Source of the DNA: Candidatus Gastranaerophilales bacterium
GTDB lineage: Bacteria; Cyanobacteriota; Vampirovibrionia; Gastranaerophilales; Gastranaerophilaceae
Direction: 5' to 3'
DNA: 64,000 nucleotides
NCBI GenBank assembly: GCA_944325665.1
Contig: CALVAY010000003.1
Location: forward strand, 1 to 64,000
Positions 51,177-60,883 of this stretch are shown here, piece by piece. The position numbers were made by a program, and so were the translations under genes. The notes beneath the pieces were generated by a model. It did no database searches, was not told the origin of the DNA, and saw nothing but the letters and a program-made list of their open reading frames with translations. Every line of letters begins with the position of its first letter. Position 1 is the first letter of the stretch.

Positions 51177-52406
51177 ATGTTAATTCCAAGTATAGATTTA
51201 ATGGACTCAAAAGCAGTTCAACTTAAGCAAGGCAAAGAGAAAGTTCTTGAAAGAGAAGATGTTTTAGAGCTGGCAAAGTACTACGCAAGATTTGGCGAAA
51301 TTGCCGTTATAGACCTTGACGCAGCAATGAACACAGGCAAGGATAACGAAGAGCTTATAGCTAAAATATGCAAAATCGCTCCTTGCAGAGTTGGCGGCGG
51401 TATAAGAGACAAAGAAAAAGCAAAAAGAATGCTTGCTTACGGTGCTAAAAAAATCATAATAGGCACTGCCGCAAACGAAGAATTTCTTTCAAAGTTACCC
51501 AAAGACAAAGTTCTTGTTGCAATAGATTCGAAACAAGGTAATATTACACTTGAAGGCTGGCAGAAAGATACACAAATAAAAACTCAAGAATACGTAAAAA
51601 GGTTTGAAAACTACTGCGCAGGCTTTTTATACACAATTGTTGAAAAAGAAGGAATGCTTGGCGGGACAAACCTTGAAGCATTTAGGGAAATAAGAAAAAT
51701 AACAAAGCTCCCGATTGTTGCAGCAGGCGGAATAGTTGACATTAATGAAATTGTAGAGTTGGAAAAAATGAACATATCTTCTCAACTCGGTATGTCGATT
51801 TATACAGGAAAAATTAAACTGGAAGATGCATTTGAGACACTTATTGATTTTGAAAAATGCAACAATCTTGTACCAACAGTTGTTCAAGACGTCAAAACAA
51901 AGCAAGTTCTAATGCTTGCATACTCAAATAAAGAATCTCTAAGAAAATCTTTATCAACAGGCAAAGCAACGTATTTTAGCCGCTCAAGAAACGAACTTTG
52001 GACAAAAGGGGAAACAAGCGGAAATATTCAAGAATTAGTTAATGCAAAATTTGACTGCGACGGAGATACGATTTTATTTAAGGTCAACCAAAAGGGAAAT
52101 GCCTGCCACTTAGACCGTTTCAGCTGTTTTGAAGACAAAGATTTTTGCATTAATGAATTATATGACCTAATTTTGGACAGAAAAGAAAAACTGCCAGAAA
52201 ACTCTTACACAACAAAGCTTTTTAAGAATGAGTTTTATTTAAAAAGAAAAATTATGGAAGAAGCTTTTGAAAGTGTTAACTTCGAGCTTGGAGACGGCCT
52301 AAGCTGGGAATCGGCAGATTTGATGTATCACCTGCTTGTCTTTATGGCTATGCACAATACAACATTTGACGACTTAGTTAACAATTTATCTTCAAGGACA
52401 AAATAA
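51177..52406 (+). CDS. HisA-HisI-HisE trifunctional fusion
   Basis: 409 residues. Residues 1-225 are a HisA TIM barrel (ProFAR isomerase): IPSIDLMDSKAVQLKQG with Asp7, RVGGGIRD, AIDSKQG and AAGGIVD phosphate loops. Residues 228-318 are HisI (PRA-CH): LMLAYSNKE, SRSRNELWTKGETSG, metal site FDCDGD and GNACHLDRFSC. Residues 325-409 are HisE (PRA-PH) with IMEEAFES and ESADLMYHLLV. HisIE fusions are common, whereas addition of HisA is not. The HisA YTDIxxDG element reads YTIVEKEG, so isomerase activity needs testing. SD GAGG. One-base overlap with hisD. Confidence 0.9.
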   Translation: MLIPSIDLMDSKAVQLKQGKEKVLEREDVLELAKYYARFGEIAVIDLDAAMNTGKDNEELIAKICKIAPCRVGGGIRDKEKAKRMLAYGAKKIIIGTAANEEFLSKLPKDKVLVAIDSKQGNITLEGWQKDTQIKTQEYVKRFENYCAGFLYTIVEKEGMLGGTNLEAFREIRKITKLPIVAAGGIVDINEIVELEKMNISSQLGMSIYTGKIKLEDAFETLIDFEKCNNLVPTVVQDVKTKQVLMLAYSNKESLRKSLSTGKATYFSRSRNELWTKGETSGNIQELVNAKFDCDGDTILFKVNQKGNACHLDRFSCFEDKDFCINELYDLILDRKEKLPENSYTTKLFKNEFYLKRKIMEEAFESVNFELGDGLSWESADLMYHLLVFMAMHNTTFDDLVNNLSSRTK

Positions 52407-53671
52407 TGAAAATTATACAAAGTGAAGAGTTAATTAATAACACAAACCATGATTTCTTTAGAACGACAACACTTGAAAATATTCAAGGTGCTGAAGAAAT
52501 TATTTTAGACGTTAAAGAAAACGGCGACGATGCTGTTATAAAATATTCAAAACAGTTTAAAGACGGTGATTTTGGCTCGGCTGAAGATTTTTTGGTAACT
52601 GAAGAAGAAATTGAAGAAGCATACAGACAAACAGATAGCAAAACCGTTGAAGCGCTCAAAAAGAGTATAAAAAATGTGGAAAACTTTGCAAAAGAGCAAT
52701 TTGGCTGCATTAAAGACTTAAAACTTCAGCAAAACGGCTCAATTATGGGACATAAAATTATTCCCCTAAAAAGAGTTTTATGCTATGTGCCCGGAGGAAA
52801 CTATCCCCTGCCTTCATCCGCCATTATGACCTCAATTCCTGCAAAAGTAGCCGGAGTCGATGAAATAGTTCTAACTTCACCCAGAATAAAACCTCAAACA
52901 ATTGTTGCTGCAAGCCTTTGTGGAGTTGATAAGATATATAAGCTTGGCGGTTTGCAAGCTATAAGTGCTTTTGCATACGGTACACAAACAATTAAACCCG
53001 TTGATAAAATTGTAGGCCCGGGGAACAAGTATGTAACTTATGCCAAAAAATACGTGTGGGGACAGTGCGCAATAGACTTTCTTGCAGGACCGTCTGAAGT
53101 ATTAATTGTTGCTGATGACAATCAGGATGCAAACATTGTAAGTGCAGACCTTCTGGCGCAATGTGAACATGATAAGGATGCAAGAGGCTATCTTCTTTGC
53201 TTTAGCGAGGACTTTGCCAAAAGGGTTGAGGCTTGCGCAAAAGAACAGTTAAAAACTCTTGAAACATCAAACATTGCAAGTATTTCATTTGAAAAATCAA
53301 CCGCAATAATTGTAAAAGACATAAACGAGGCAGCTAAAATTAGCAACTTAAGAGCACCTGAGCACCTTGAGCTTATGTATGAAAACGCTTATAATACAAT
53401 GGATAAATTTACAAACTACGGTTCATTATTTATCGGCGCAAACTGTGCAGAGGTATTTGGGGACTACTGTTCGGGCACAAACCATGTGCTTCCGACAAAC
53501 AATGCCGCTAAATACACGGGCGGATTAAGCGTTTTTGATTTTATAAAAATACAAACATATCAGATGTTATCAAAGCAAAAGGCTTGCGAATTATCCGAAG
53601 TAGCATCAAAAATTGCATATACCGAAGGGCTTATGGCACATAAACTTGCAAGCGATTTAAGGAGAAATTAA
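52406..53671 (+). CDS. hisD: Histidinol dehydrogenase
   Basis: 421 residues. Last two steps of histidine synthesis, oxidising histidinol with two NAD+. VPGGNYPLPSSAIMT, GPGNKYVTYAKKYVWG, AIDFLAGPSEVLIVAD, the zinc-ligand segment LLAQCEHDKDARG, RAPEHLEL and the catalytic FGDYCSGTNHVLPT are present. Start ATG shares a base with the stop of hisAIE. Downstream, the acyltransferase gene begins on the same overlap pattern. Confidence 0.95.
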   Translation: MKIIQSEELINNTNHDFFRTTTLENIQGAEEIILDVKENGDDAVIKYSKQFKDGDFGSAEDFLVTEEEIEEAYRQTDSKTVEALKKSIKNVENFAKEQFGCIKDLKLQQNGSIMGHKIIPLKRVLCYVPGGNYPLPSSAIMTSIPAKVAGVDEIVLTSPRIKPQTIVAASLCGVDKIYKLGGLQAISAFAYGTQTIKPVDKIVGPGNKYVTYAKKYVWGQCAIDFLAGPSEVLIVADDNQDANIVSADLLAQCEHDKDARGYLLCFSEDFAKRVEACAKEQLKTLETSNIASISFEKSTAIIVKDINEAAKISNLRAPEHLELMYENAYNTMDKFTNYGSLFIGANCAEVFGDYCSGTNHVLPTNNAAKYTGGLSVFDFIKIQTYQMLSKQKACELSEVASKIAYTEGLMAHKLASDLRRN

Positions 53672-54333
53672 TGAGATTTGAATATAATGAAAAAGAAAAA
53701 ATGCAAATAAGAGTTCTTGGCGCTCTTGTAACCTTTCTTTTTTGGCTAAAACATTTCACATACTGGTATAAAAATATAAACTATCCAAAACAACAGTGCC
53801 TTTTTGCAATATGGCATGCGCACCAATGCTCGCTCTATTCGCTTGTTGACAGGGAAAGAACAAACGTAATGATAAGCCGCTCAAAAGACGGCGAAATTAT
53901 TGCAAGAGCAACAGAGGCAATGGGTCTAAAGACTGTACGAGGCTCGATTACAAGAGGCGGAGCGAGTGCAACAAAAGAGCTTATAGACAAAATTAAAAAA
54001 GGCGAATATGGCGCAATAACGGTTGACGGCCCTAAAGGCCCAAAAAGAGTCGTAAAAAAAGGAATTGTTGAAATTGCAAAAATAACAGGTATTCCAATCG
54101 TCCCAATGAGCTGGTACTGCCCGTCAGTCGGCTTTTTAAAGTTTAAAACTTGGGATGAATTTCGCTTCCCGCTTTTTGGTAAAAAACTAATATCTTACTA
54201 TGGCGACCCGATTTATGTTAGCCCTGATGCCGATAGCGATGAAATAGAAAGAATTAGAAAAGAAATCGAAGACAAGCTAAATGAACAGTATGAAATTCTC
54301 AAAAGAGATTTCAAAAAACTTGAAAAGGCTTAA
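53671..54333 (+). CDS. DUF374 lysophospholipid/lipid A-type acyltransferase
   Basis: 220 residues. A hydrophobic N-terminal anchor (about 12-30) is followed by the acyltransferase pattern: FAIWHAHQ (active-site His), ISRSKDGEIIARATEAMG, TVRGSITRGG and GAITVDGPKGPKR. DUF374 proteins are thought to acylate lipid A or related lipids, consistent with a Gram-negative envelope. Coupled to hisD by a one-base overlap, an unrelated partner. Overlaps the convergent acsC by 4 nt. Confidence 0.85.
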   Translation: MRFEYNEKEKMQIRVLGALVTFLFWLKHFTYWYKNINYPKQQCLFAIWHAHQCSLYSLVDRERTNVMISRSKDGEIIARATEAMGLKTVRGSITRGGASATKELIDKIKKGEYGAITVDGPKGPKRVVKKGIVEIAKITGIPIVPMSWYCPSVGFLKFKTWDEFRFPLFGKKLISYYGDPIYVSPDADSDEIERIRKEIEDKLNEQYEILKRDFKKLEKA

Positions 54334-55460
54334 TAGTCAAGATTTTTAACAAATTCAGGAATTTTATAAGCTTCGGTCGTGCCGACAATTATCTTCCACT
54401 CGGGAAGCGCCTCTTGAAGTTCTTCTCTAAGGTCAGACAATAGCCCGGGGATAATAAGGTTTTTATTTTTAACCTTGCCTAAAATATCATTTGCATTTAC
54501 AACTTTAGAGGCGATTTCTGCGGTAATTTTTTGAGCAGACCAAGCAGTTAAGACGCTCATGCCCTCACTTGGAGTAATTACAAGGTAAGAGCCACGAGGA
54601 ATTGAAGATAGTTCATTTGCAACGGCAAAATAGCTTAGAGCAAAGTTTGTCGTTAAAAACACCAAAGCATTTTCATCGGGATTATTAAACTCATACACCT
54701 TAGATTCAACCTGTAAAGGCTTTTGAGGGTCAGTAAAAATGTTCATACGAAGGGTAATTAAAGAAGTAAATAACGCCTCATTAAAATGGTCAAATATCAG
54801 CATATTTGCATATTTACACAAAAGAGTTGAAGAAATTACAGATAAAGCCGCATAATCAGAAGTTTTCAGATGAACGAAAGTCGGCGCGCAAAACTTCTCA
54901 TCTCTGTCAATTATTGCTTTTTTTCTTATTTTTACTAAATTTTCAACGGTATCTTTTAAATTAGTATATTCAACCTCATGCAAGTTTTTAAGAAACGAAT
55001 CATCAAAGAAATTGACGCCAAGTTTAACTAATCTGTCTTTAATATTTTGTGTTAAATTGCGCAAATAAAGCGCGTCAACTCGATATTTTTCACCTATGCA
55101 CTCGCACTCAAAACTCAAAACGCGGTTTAATTTATCTTCAAAATCATCATCATTGCAATCAAGCTTTACAACAAGGGCAGTAGGATTAATAAATGTTTTT
55201 TCGTGCCTATAAAGTACTGTTTCACCGCCAATTTTTAAATTATTCAACTCAAGTGTCAGCTGTTGAACTTTTTTATTGTGGTCAAGTTTATCTTTTAGTT
55301 CATCCGTAATATGGGGACACTTTTCAGCTTCAATTTGTCCTTTAGATGCCTTAATTGCAAACATCATACAAGTTGCACATCCGCACTTTTTACAGTTGGC
55401 ATCAGCAGTTTTTTTACCCGCAGGTAAGAATTTAAAAATATCCATTGCGCCTAGGGACAT
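54330..55460 (-). CDS. acsC: Corrinoid iron-sulfur protein large subunit
   Basis: 376 residues. Large (gamma) subunit of the methyl-carrying corrinoid Fe-S protein of the Wood-Ljungdahl pathway. The N-terminal cluster motif is exactly C-x2-C-x4-C-x16-C (Cys23, Cys26, Cys31, Cys48). A TIM-barrel middle and a C-terminal corrinoid-binding region (GMSVLTAWSAQK, LIIPGLLSDLREELQEALP) follow. It is shorter than the about 446-residue acetogen protein. Start ATG 55460 has SD GAGG, with ATG 55445 as alternative. It is coupled to acsD by a 10-nt overlap. No acsA, acsB or acsE is in the window. Confidence 0.85.
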   Translation of the reverse strand: MSLGAMDIFKFLPAGKKTADANCKKCGCATCMMFAIKASKGQIEAEKCPHITDELKDKLDHNKKVQQLTLELNNLKIGGETVLYRHEKTFINPTALVVKLDCNDDDFEDKLNRVLSFECECIGEKYRVDALYLRNLTQNIKDRLVKLGVNFFDDSFLKNLHEVEYTNLKDTVENLVKIRKKAIIDRDEKFCAPTFVHLKTSDYAALSVISSTLLCKYANMLIFDHFNEALFTSLITLRMNIFTDPQKPLQVESKVYEFNNPDENALVFLTTNFALSYFAVANELSSIPRGSYLVITPSEGMSVLTAWSAQKITAEIASKVVNANDILGKVKNKNLIIPGLLSDLREELQEALPEWKIIVGTTEAYKIPEFVKNLDY

Positions 55461-56317
55461 ACAACCTCGCAAAATTCTTTAGCTAAAACTTCAAGGGAAT
55501 TAGAGCTCCATAAAACACATATATTAGCACCCGCAGACAAAAGTGCGCTTGCCGTCATTGTTTCCCACATTAAAGCACGCTCATTAAGCTCGCCCCAAGA
55601 AGGTGCAAAGTCATTACTTTTTGCCTCTTTTGCCTTATAAGCCTCTTCGCCCGCGTAAACAATAATAGGCATATTAAGCATTTTATCGCCTTCTTGCCTT
55701 GCAAGACAAATGCGTTCAATAATACTGTAACCGTAGTCTATTCCGTACCCAATACAGCCCATATCAGGGTCAATTAGGATATTTGACGCATTAACACCAT
55801 TATCAACCGATAAAATATTAAGTTCTTTTGTTAAATTAATATCAATTGGTGTTCTCATAACAAACTTATGATTAAACTTTGATTTAAGCGCCAAGTCTGT
55901 TATTTCTTTATAGTTTGCGGCCTGAATCGGAGAAATTACGACTTCTCTATCTAAAATCGGAATTAATGCTTTTGCAAGCTTTATATCCCAAGCGGCATTT
56001 GCACTTAATTTTATCATTAAAGGTACTTTTGCAACTTGCAGGATATTTTTTAAGACTTCTGCACAACTGCTCAAAACATCATCAACCTTGCTGTCTTGAG
56101 GTTCAGGAATGTTGAAATAAACAGATATGAACGAGCAAGGCATGTTTTTTGCCCTTGTTTGAATTTCTAAAAAATAATCGACAGGATTATTAATACAGCT
56201 TCCCCAGTGTTCTTTTAAAACGGGTGAATAATTTTCACTGATAAACACTGGCATTTCAAGACCGAAATACTTTTTTGAAGGATTATCTAAAATAGTGCTA
56301 AAATCATCTGCAAACAA
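55451..56317 (-). CDS. acsD: Corrinoid iron-sulfur protein small subunit
   Basis: 288 residues, a TIM-barrel protein matching the delta subunit of the corrinoid Fe-S protein: VPLMIKLSANAAWDIKLA, NILIDPDMGCIGYGIDYGYS, MPIIVYAGEEAYKAKEA and SALLSAGANICVLWSS. The start is a TTG directly after the ftsH stop (TAATTG), with SD GAGG in the ftsH end; no in-frame ATG exists before conserved sequence. It forms an operon with ftsH and acsC, an unusual context for this pair. Confidence 0.83.
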   Translation of the reverse strand: MFADDFSTILDNPSKKYFGLEMPVFISENYSPVLKEHWGSCINNPVDYFLEIQTRAKNMPCSFISVYFNIPEPQDSKVDDVLSSCAEVLKNILQVAKVPLMIKLSANAAWDIKLAKALIPILDREVVISPIQAANYKEITDLALKSKFNHKFVMRTPIDINLTKELNILSVDNGVNASNILIDPDMGCIGYGIDYGYSIIERICLARQEGDKMLNMPIIVYAGEEAYKAKEAKSNDFAPSWGELNERALMWETMTASALLSAGANICVLWSSNSLEVLAKEFCEVVCP

Positions 56318-58207
56318 TTACTGTTGACCTCTTTGTTCAATTATTTTGTTCATAATTTCGTTAAATTCAGCTTCATCAAGAGTTTCGCGCTCAAGTAATT
56401 CTTTTGCTATTTTTCTTAGCATATCTTCATTTTCGGATAAAAGTTGCTTTGCAATGTTATATCTCTCATCAACAATTCTTTTAACTTCCTTGTCAATTTC
56501 GGCAGCGATTTCTTCACTAAAATCTCTTTGGTGTCCGAAATCTCGACCCATAAAGACATGTTCTTGACTTTTGCCGTATGCCAAATTACCCATTTTTTCG
56601 GACATACCGTAAACAGTAACCATTTTTCTGGCCAATGCCGAAACTTTTTCTAAATCATTTTGAGCGCCCGTTGTAATTGAATCCAATCCGTATATAAGCT
56701 CTTCAGCTACTCTGCCGCCTAAAATCATTGTGATTCTATCTAATAGTTGAGATTTTTTAAGCGTTAAATGGTCTTTTTCAGGCAATACGGTTGTAATACC
56801 AAGAGCCATACCGCGAGGAATAATAGACACTTTATGCAACGGATCACAGTCTTTAAGAAGTCTTGCTAAAAGCGCATGACCTACTTCATGGTAAGCTGTG
56901 TTTTCTTTTTCCTCATCAGAAATAATTCTTGATTTCTTCTCAGGCCCTGCCATAACCTTATCAATTGCTTCTTCTATATTTTCCATAGAAATTTCTTTTT
57001 GGTCATGTCTTGCACTCAATAACGCTGCCTCGTTTAAAAGGTTTTGTAAATCAGCACCCGTAAAGCCCGGGGTTCTTTTTGCTAAAACCTTGAGGTCAAC
57101 ATCTTTTGCAAGAGGTTTATTTTTAGCATGAACTGATAAAATTTGTTCACGACCCAATATATCGGGACGATTGATTATAATTTGTCTGTCAAACCTACCG
57201 GGTCTTAAAAGCGCATTATCCAAAATGTCTGGTCTGTTTGTAGCAGCAAGGACAATTATATTAACGTTCTCGTCAAAACCGTCCATCTCAACCAAAAGCT
57301 GGTTTAAAGTTTGCTCACGCTCGTCGTGTCCGCCGCCCATACCTGCACCTCTTTGACGGCCGACAGCATCAATTTCATCGATAAATATTATACAAGGTTG
57401 ATTTTTCTTGGCTTGTTCAAAAAGGTCTCTAACACGAGATGCACCAACACCGACGAACATTTCAACAAAATCAGAACCGGAGATAGAGAAGAAAGGAACT
57501 CCTGCTTCACCTGCTACTGCTTTTGCCATAAGCGTTTTACCCGTACCGGGGACACCGACTAATAAAACACCTTTTGGAATTTTTGCGCCAAGTTTTGTAT
57601 ATTTATCACCATTTTTAAGAAAATCAACAATTTCTTCGAGCTCTTGTTTTTCTTCATCAATTCCTGCAACGTCTTTAAAGGTAACTTTAACTTTATTATC
57701 CTGCATTAATTTTGCACGTGATTTGCCAAAATTCATTGCAGCGGAACCGCCTTGCTGAATACCTCTTATTAAAAGAATAATCAAGCCTATAAAGAAAATT
57801 GGAACAAGAAGAGAGCCGATTGTACCTAAAACCGAACCTTCTTGAGGCTTTTTAACTACAATTTCTACTTTATTTTCTTCTAATGTTTTTAACAAATTCG
57901 GGTCATTTTCGGGAATTTGAACCTTATATTGAAAGCTTGAAGGCTGATTAATATTTGAAAAACCGATAACATCAGCTTTAGGCAGCTTTTGCTCAGCACT
58001 TTGGGCTTTATCATCTTTAATTTCGGCTGAAAGCATGTTCTTTGACATAACGACACTTTTAATTTCACCCGCTTTCACCTTTTGAATAAACTGAGTGTAT
58101 GATATTTCACTGCTTGTTGTAGTGGGGCCCGCAAGTGCAACAACGGCAAGCAAAAGCGCGATTATACCAACAATAATATAAACTCCTAAAGATTGATTTT
58201 TACCCAT
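56318..58207 (-). CDS. ftsH: ATP-dependent zinc metalloprotease FtsH
   Basis: About 629 residues. Membrane quality-control protease. Two transmembrane helices (about 8-28 and 112-132) flank a small periplasmic domain. The AAA+ module has Walker A GVPGTGKT (about 206-213), Walker [12 protein letters not shown] and SRH region. The M41 protease domain has HEVGH (about 423-427). The C-terminal helices end in IEQRGQQ. Start ATG 58207 with SD GAGGGA, not the earlier alternative. It heads a probable operon with acsD and acsC. Confidence 0.96.
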   Translation of the reverse strand: MGKNQSLGVYIIVGIIALLLAVVALAGPTTTSSEISYTQFIQKVKAGEIKSVVMSKNMLSAEIKDDKAQSAEQKLPKADVIGFSNINQPSSFQYKVQIPENDPNLLKTLEENKVEIVVKKPQEGSVLGTIGSLLVPIFFIGLIILLIRGIQQGGSAAMNFGKSRAKLMQDNKVKVTFKDVAGIDEEKQELEEIVDFLKNGDKYTKLGAKIPKGVLLVGVPGTGKTLMAKAVAGEAGVPFFSISGSDFVEMFVGVGASRVRDLFEQAKKNQPCIIFIDEIDAVGRQRGAGMGGGHDEREQTLNQLLVEMDGFDENVNIIVLAATNRPDILDNALLRPGRFDRQIIINRPDILGREQILSVHAKNKPLAKDVDLKVLAKRTPGFTGADLQNLLNEAALLSARHDQKEISMENIEEAIDKVMAGPEKKSRIISDEEKENTAYHEVGHALLARLLKDCDPLHKVSIIPRGMALGITTVLPEKDHLTLKKSQLLDRITMILGGRVAEELIYGLDSITTGAQNDLEKVSALARKMVTVYGMSEKMGNLAYGKSQEHVFMGRDFGHQRDFSEEIAAEIDKEVKRIVDERYNIAKQLLSENEDMLRKIAKELLERETLDEAEFNEIMNKIIEQRGQQ

Positions 58208-58281
58208 TTTTCCCTCTAAATATATTAATTCTGTTGCCATTATATCAAAAGAATAATAAAATGTTAATCAGGAAAAGTTAT

Positions 58282-58797
58282 ATGTCAAAAGCTTATTTAT
58301 CTTTGGGAACAAATATGGGGGACAGACTGTCGAATATACAACAGGCAGTCAGGCTTTTAACAAGCGACAATAATATCAAATTGTTAAGAGCGTCATCATT
58401 TTACGAAACACAGCCTTGGGGTTTAAGTGAGCAAAATTGGTTTATAAACGCTGCAATTGCCGTAGAAACAGAACTTTCACCGATTGAACTTTTAAGAGTA
58501 TGCCAAAATATTGAAGAAAAACTTGGCAGAATAAGAGAAGGCAAGCCCAAATGGAGTGAAAGAATAATTGACATAGATATTTTATTTTATGATGATTTAA
58601 TATTTAAAAACGAAATACTTGAAATTCCCCACAAATACGTTCACAAGCGTGCTTTTGCCCTTGTTCCGATGATTGAAGTTAATGCAGATTTAAAACATCC
58701 GATTTTAAACAAAACAATTATGGAAATGCACGAAGAGCTTGAAAACCCTGAAGATGTATTTTTATACGGCACTGTTCTTCCGGAAGTTAATCGATGA
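58282..58797 (+). CDS. folK: HPPK, folate biosynthesis pyrophosphokinase
   Basis: 171 residues from ATG 58282. Transfers pyrophosphate from ATP to 6-hydroxymethyl-dihydropterin. SLGTNMGDRLSNI, FYETQPWG, FINAA, KWSERIIDIDILFYD (the RxxDxDIL motif) and IPHKYVHKRAFALVPM are all present. Start chosen for SD AGGAAA 5-10 nt upstream; in-frame TTG 58234 and ATG 58261 would add non-conserved residues. It overlaps the next gene by ATGA. Confidence 0.93.
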   Translation: MSKAYLSLGTNMGDRLSNIQQAVRLLTSDNNIKLLRASSFYETQPWGLSEQNWFINAAIAVETELSPIELLRVCQNIEEKLGRIREGKPKWSERIIDIDILFYDDLIFKNEILEIPHKYVHKRAFALVPMIEVNADLKHPILNKTIMEMHEELENPEDVFLYGTVLPEVNR

Positions 58798-59867
58798 AAA
58801 AAGTTGTAATAGTAGGCTCGGGGCCATCAGGCGTATATTGCGCGATAAATCTTGAGCAAGCAAAAAATTTACAAATAGATATTTTTGAAAAATCAATGCC
58901 GCTTAAAACAATTCTTCCGACAGGAGGAACAAGGTGCAATATCACACATTGGGCAAATGATATTAAAGAATTTGCAAAAAATTACCCGAGAGGAGAAAAA
59001 TTTTTATATTCAATTTTTCACAAGCACTTTGTACAAGAAAGCCTTGATGTGTTTTCAAAAATCGGCATTAAGACCTATATGCAAGAGGATGAAAGATATT
59101 TCCCCAAAAGCAACTCTTCAAAAGATGTAAGAGAAAAAATGCTAAAGGCGCTTAGGAGAACAAGGATAATAAAAAGAAAAATTAACTCAATTAAAGAGCT
59201 TAATGATTATGATTTTATAGTGCTTGCCTGCGGAACAAAGGGAGTAGAAGAGCTTCTTTTAAGTACAGAGCATAAAATAATTCCCTTAAAATCGGCTCTT
59301 TGCGGCTTAAAATTAGATTTGAACAGTCCTAAATATCCTCAAGGAGTAGTTTTAAACGCAAAAGAAGGAGAAATTTTATTTACAAAAGAAGGCATAAGCG
59401 GACCTTTAATTTATAAAATATCTTCAATTAACGCCTATAAAAGTTTTCCTTATGATATTACGGTTGATTTATTGGACACAAAAAAACTTGAAAATGAGCT
59501 TAAAAACAACCCTAAAAAAAGCTTTGGTAACATAGTATCTCTTTTTATTCCAAAGTCTTTAGCACAAGTGATTTTAAACCAAAATTTTGATAAAAAGTGC
59601 GCAAATGTAAGCAAAAGCGAGATTGAAAACCTAAAAACAATAACTTTTAGAGTGATTTCAACTGACAACAAAGGTGAAATAGTTCATGCGGGTGGGATTT
59701 GTCTTGATGAAGTAACTAATTTCTGCCAATCAAAATTAAATCCAAAACTATTCTTCTGCGGCGAAGTGCTTGATATAGACGGTTTTTGCGGTGGTTATAA
59801 TCTGCAAAACTGCTGGAGCAGCGCATATTGCGTTGCGCTTAAAATTAAAGAAATAGCAGAAAACTAA
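58794..59867 (+). CDS. BaiN/HI0933-like FAD-dependent oxidoreductase
   Basis: 357 residues. Dinucleotide-binding GSGPSG (about 8-13), the HI0933 hallmark PTGGTRCNITHW (about 42-53), a middle domain with ACGTKGVE and SALCGLKLDL, TKEGISGPLI, and the C-terminal CGEVLDIDGFCGGYNLQ with FAD contacts. The family covers flavoproteins of uncertain reaction, including bile-acid enzyme BaiN, which is 400 or more residues. This one is a little short. It overlaps folK by 4 nt and the convergent corA gene by 4 nt. Confidence 0.88.
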   Translation: MKKVVIVGSGPSGVYCAINLEQAKNLQIDIFEKSMPLKTILPTGGTRCNITHWANDIKEFAKNYPRGEKFLYSIFHKHFVQESLDVFSKIGIKTYMQEDERYFPKSNSSKDVREKMLKALRRTRIIKRKINSIKELNDYDFIVLACGTKGVEELLLSTEHKIIPLKSALCGLKLDLNSPKYPQGVVLNAKEGEILFTKEGISGPLIYKISSINAYKSFPYDITVDLLDTKKLENELKNNPKKSFGNIVSLFIPKSLAQVILNQNFDKKCANVSKSEIENLKTITFRVISTDNKGEIVHAGGICLDEVTNFCQSKLNPKLFFCGEVLDIDGFCGGYNLQNCWSSAYCVALKIKEIAEN

Positions 59868-60814
59868 AACATACCTTTTTTTGCAAACAGTGCTGCCGCA
59901 AACATTGCAGCCAAAGCTGAAATTAGAATTACAAAAACGAAACCAAACTGATGAGCCGCAAAAGGCACATGAACATTCATTCCCCAAAAGCTTGCAAACA
60001 TTGTTGGAATAGCAAGGATAATTGTAATTGAGGTTAAAAATTTCATAACCATATTCAAATTATTTGAAATTATTGAAGCAAAAGCATCCATCATATTTTC
60101 CAAGATGTTTCTGTGCATTTCAACCATCTCAAGCGCCTGCTTATTTTCAATGATAACATCTTCAAGCAAATCAATATCGTCTTCATTAAACTTAAGGGGC
60201 ATATTTGCGGTTGATTTTGTCATTCTTAAAATCTTTTGCAGAACAATGTAGTTATCTTTAAGCGCGGTCGTAAAATATACCAATGACTTCTGAGCTTCAA
60301 ACAGTTGAAAAAGCGCTTTGTTTTTCATAGTTTTCCTTAAGTCATCTTCAATTTTCTCTGTTTGCTTATTGATAAAATTTAAATATCTTAAGTAATACTT
60401 TGTTGAACGGAACAAAATATTAAGCAAAAACCTTGTTTTATTCTTTGTATCAAAGAAATTTGACGTTTCCTTGTTAAATGAGCTTATAATCCTGTTTTCT
60501 TTGGAGCAAACCGTAATAAAGCTTGTAGGAGTGAATATTAAACCCAAAGGCAAGGTATCAAAAGCACCTTCATCCTCCATAATAGGAATGTTTGTGATTA
60601 TAAGCAAATGCCCGTCTTCGTATTCAATACGAGAACGTTCGTCCGCGTCCAAAGAATTCCTCAAAAAGCTTTCGTCCAAATTTAAAACAAGAGAAACTTT
60701 TTGAATTTCTTCATAAGTCGGATCAATTAAGTTAAACCAAGAACCGCATTGAGCTTCAGAAATGCTTAATTCGACAAGCTCGTTATTCTCTTGTGTCTTT
60801 AAAATCTCTATCAT
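59864..60814 (-). CDS. corA: CorA-family divalent cation transporter
   Basis: 316 residues. A large cytoplasmic N-terminal domain is followed by two C-terminal transmembrane helices (about 255-275 and 290-310) flanking the pore motif GMNVHVPF. YEDGHLLIITN and the helical ENMMDAFASIISNNLNMVMK willow-helix region fit the Mg2+/Co2+ channel family. SD AAGGCGG lies 6 nt before the ATG, with TATAAT further upstream. Ion specificity cannot be read from sequence. Confidence 0.88.
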   Translation of the reverse strand: MIEILKTQENNELVELSISEAQCGSWFNLIDPTYEEIQKVSLVLNLDESFLRNSLDADERSRIEYEDGHLLIITNIPIMEDEGAFDTLPLGLIFTPTSFITVCSKENRIISSFNKETSNFFDTKNKTRFLLNILFRSTKYYLRYLNFINKQTEKIEDDLRKTMKNKALFQLFEAQKSLVYFTTALKDNYIVLQKILRMTKSTANMPLKFNEDDIDLLEDVIIENKQALEMVEMHRNILENMMDAFASIISNNLNMVMKFLTSITIILAIPTMFASFWGMNVHVPFAAHQFGFVFVILISALAAMFAAALFAKKGMF

Positions 60815-60883
60815 TGAAGCCCGCCTTGCTACAATTAATCCGCAATTATATTAAACTACACACAAAGATGCTTGTAAACCCTC

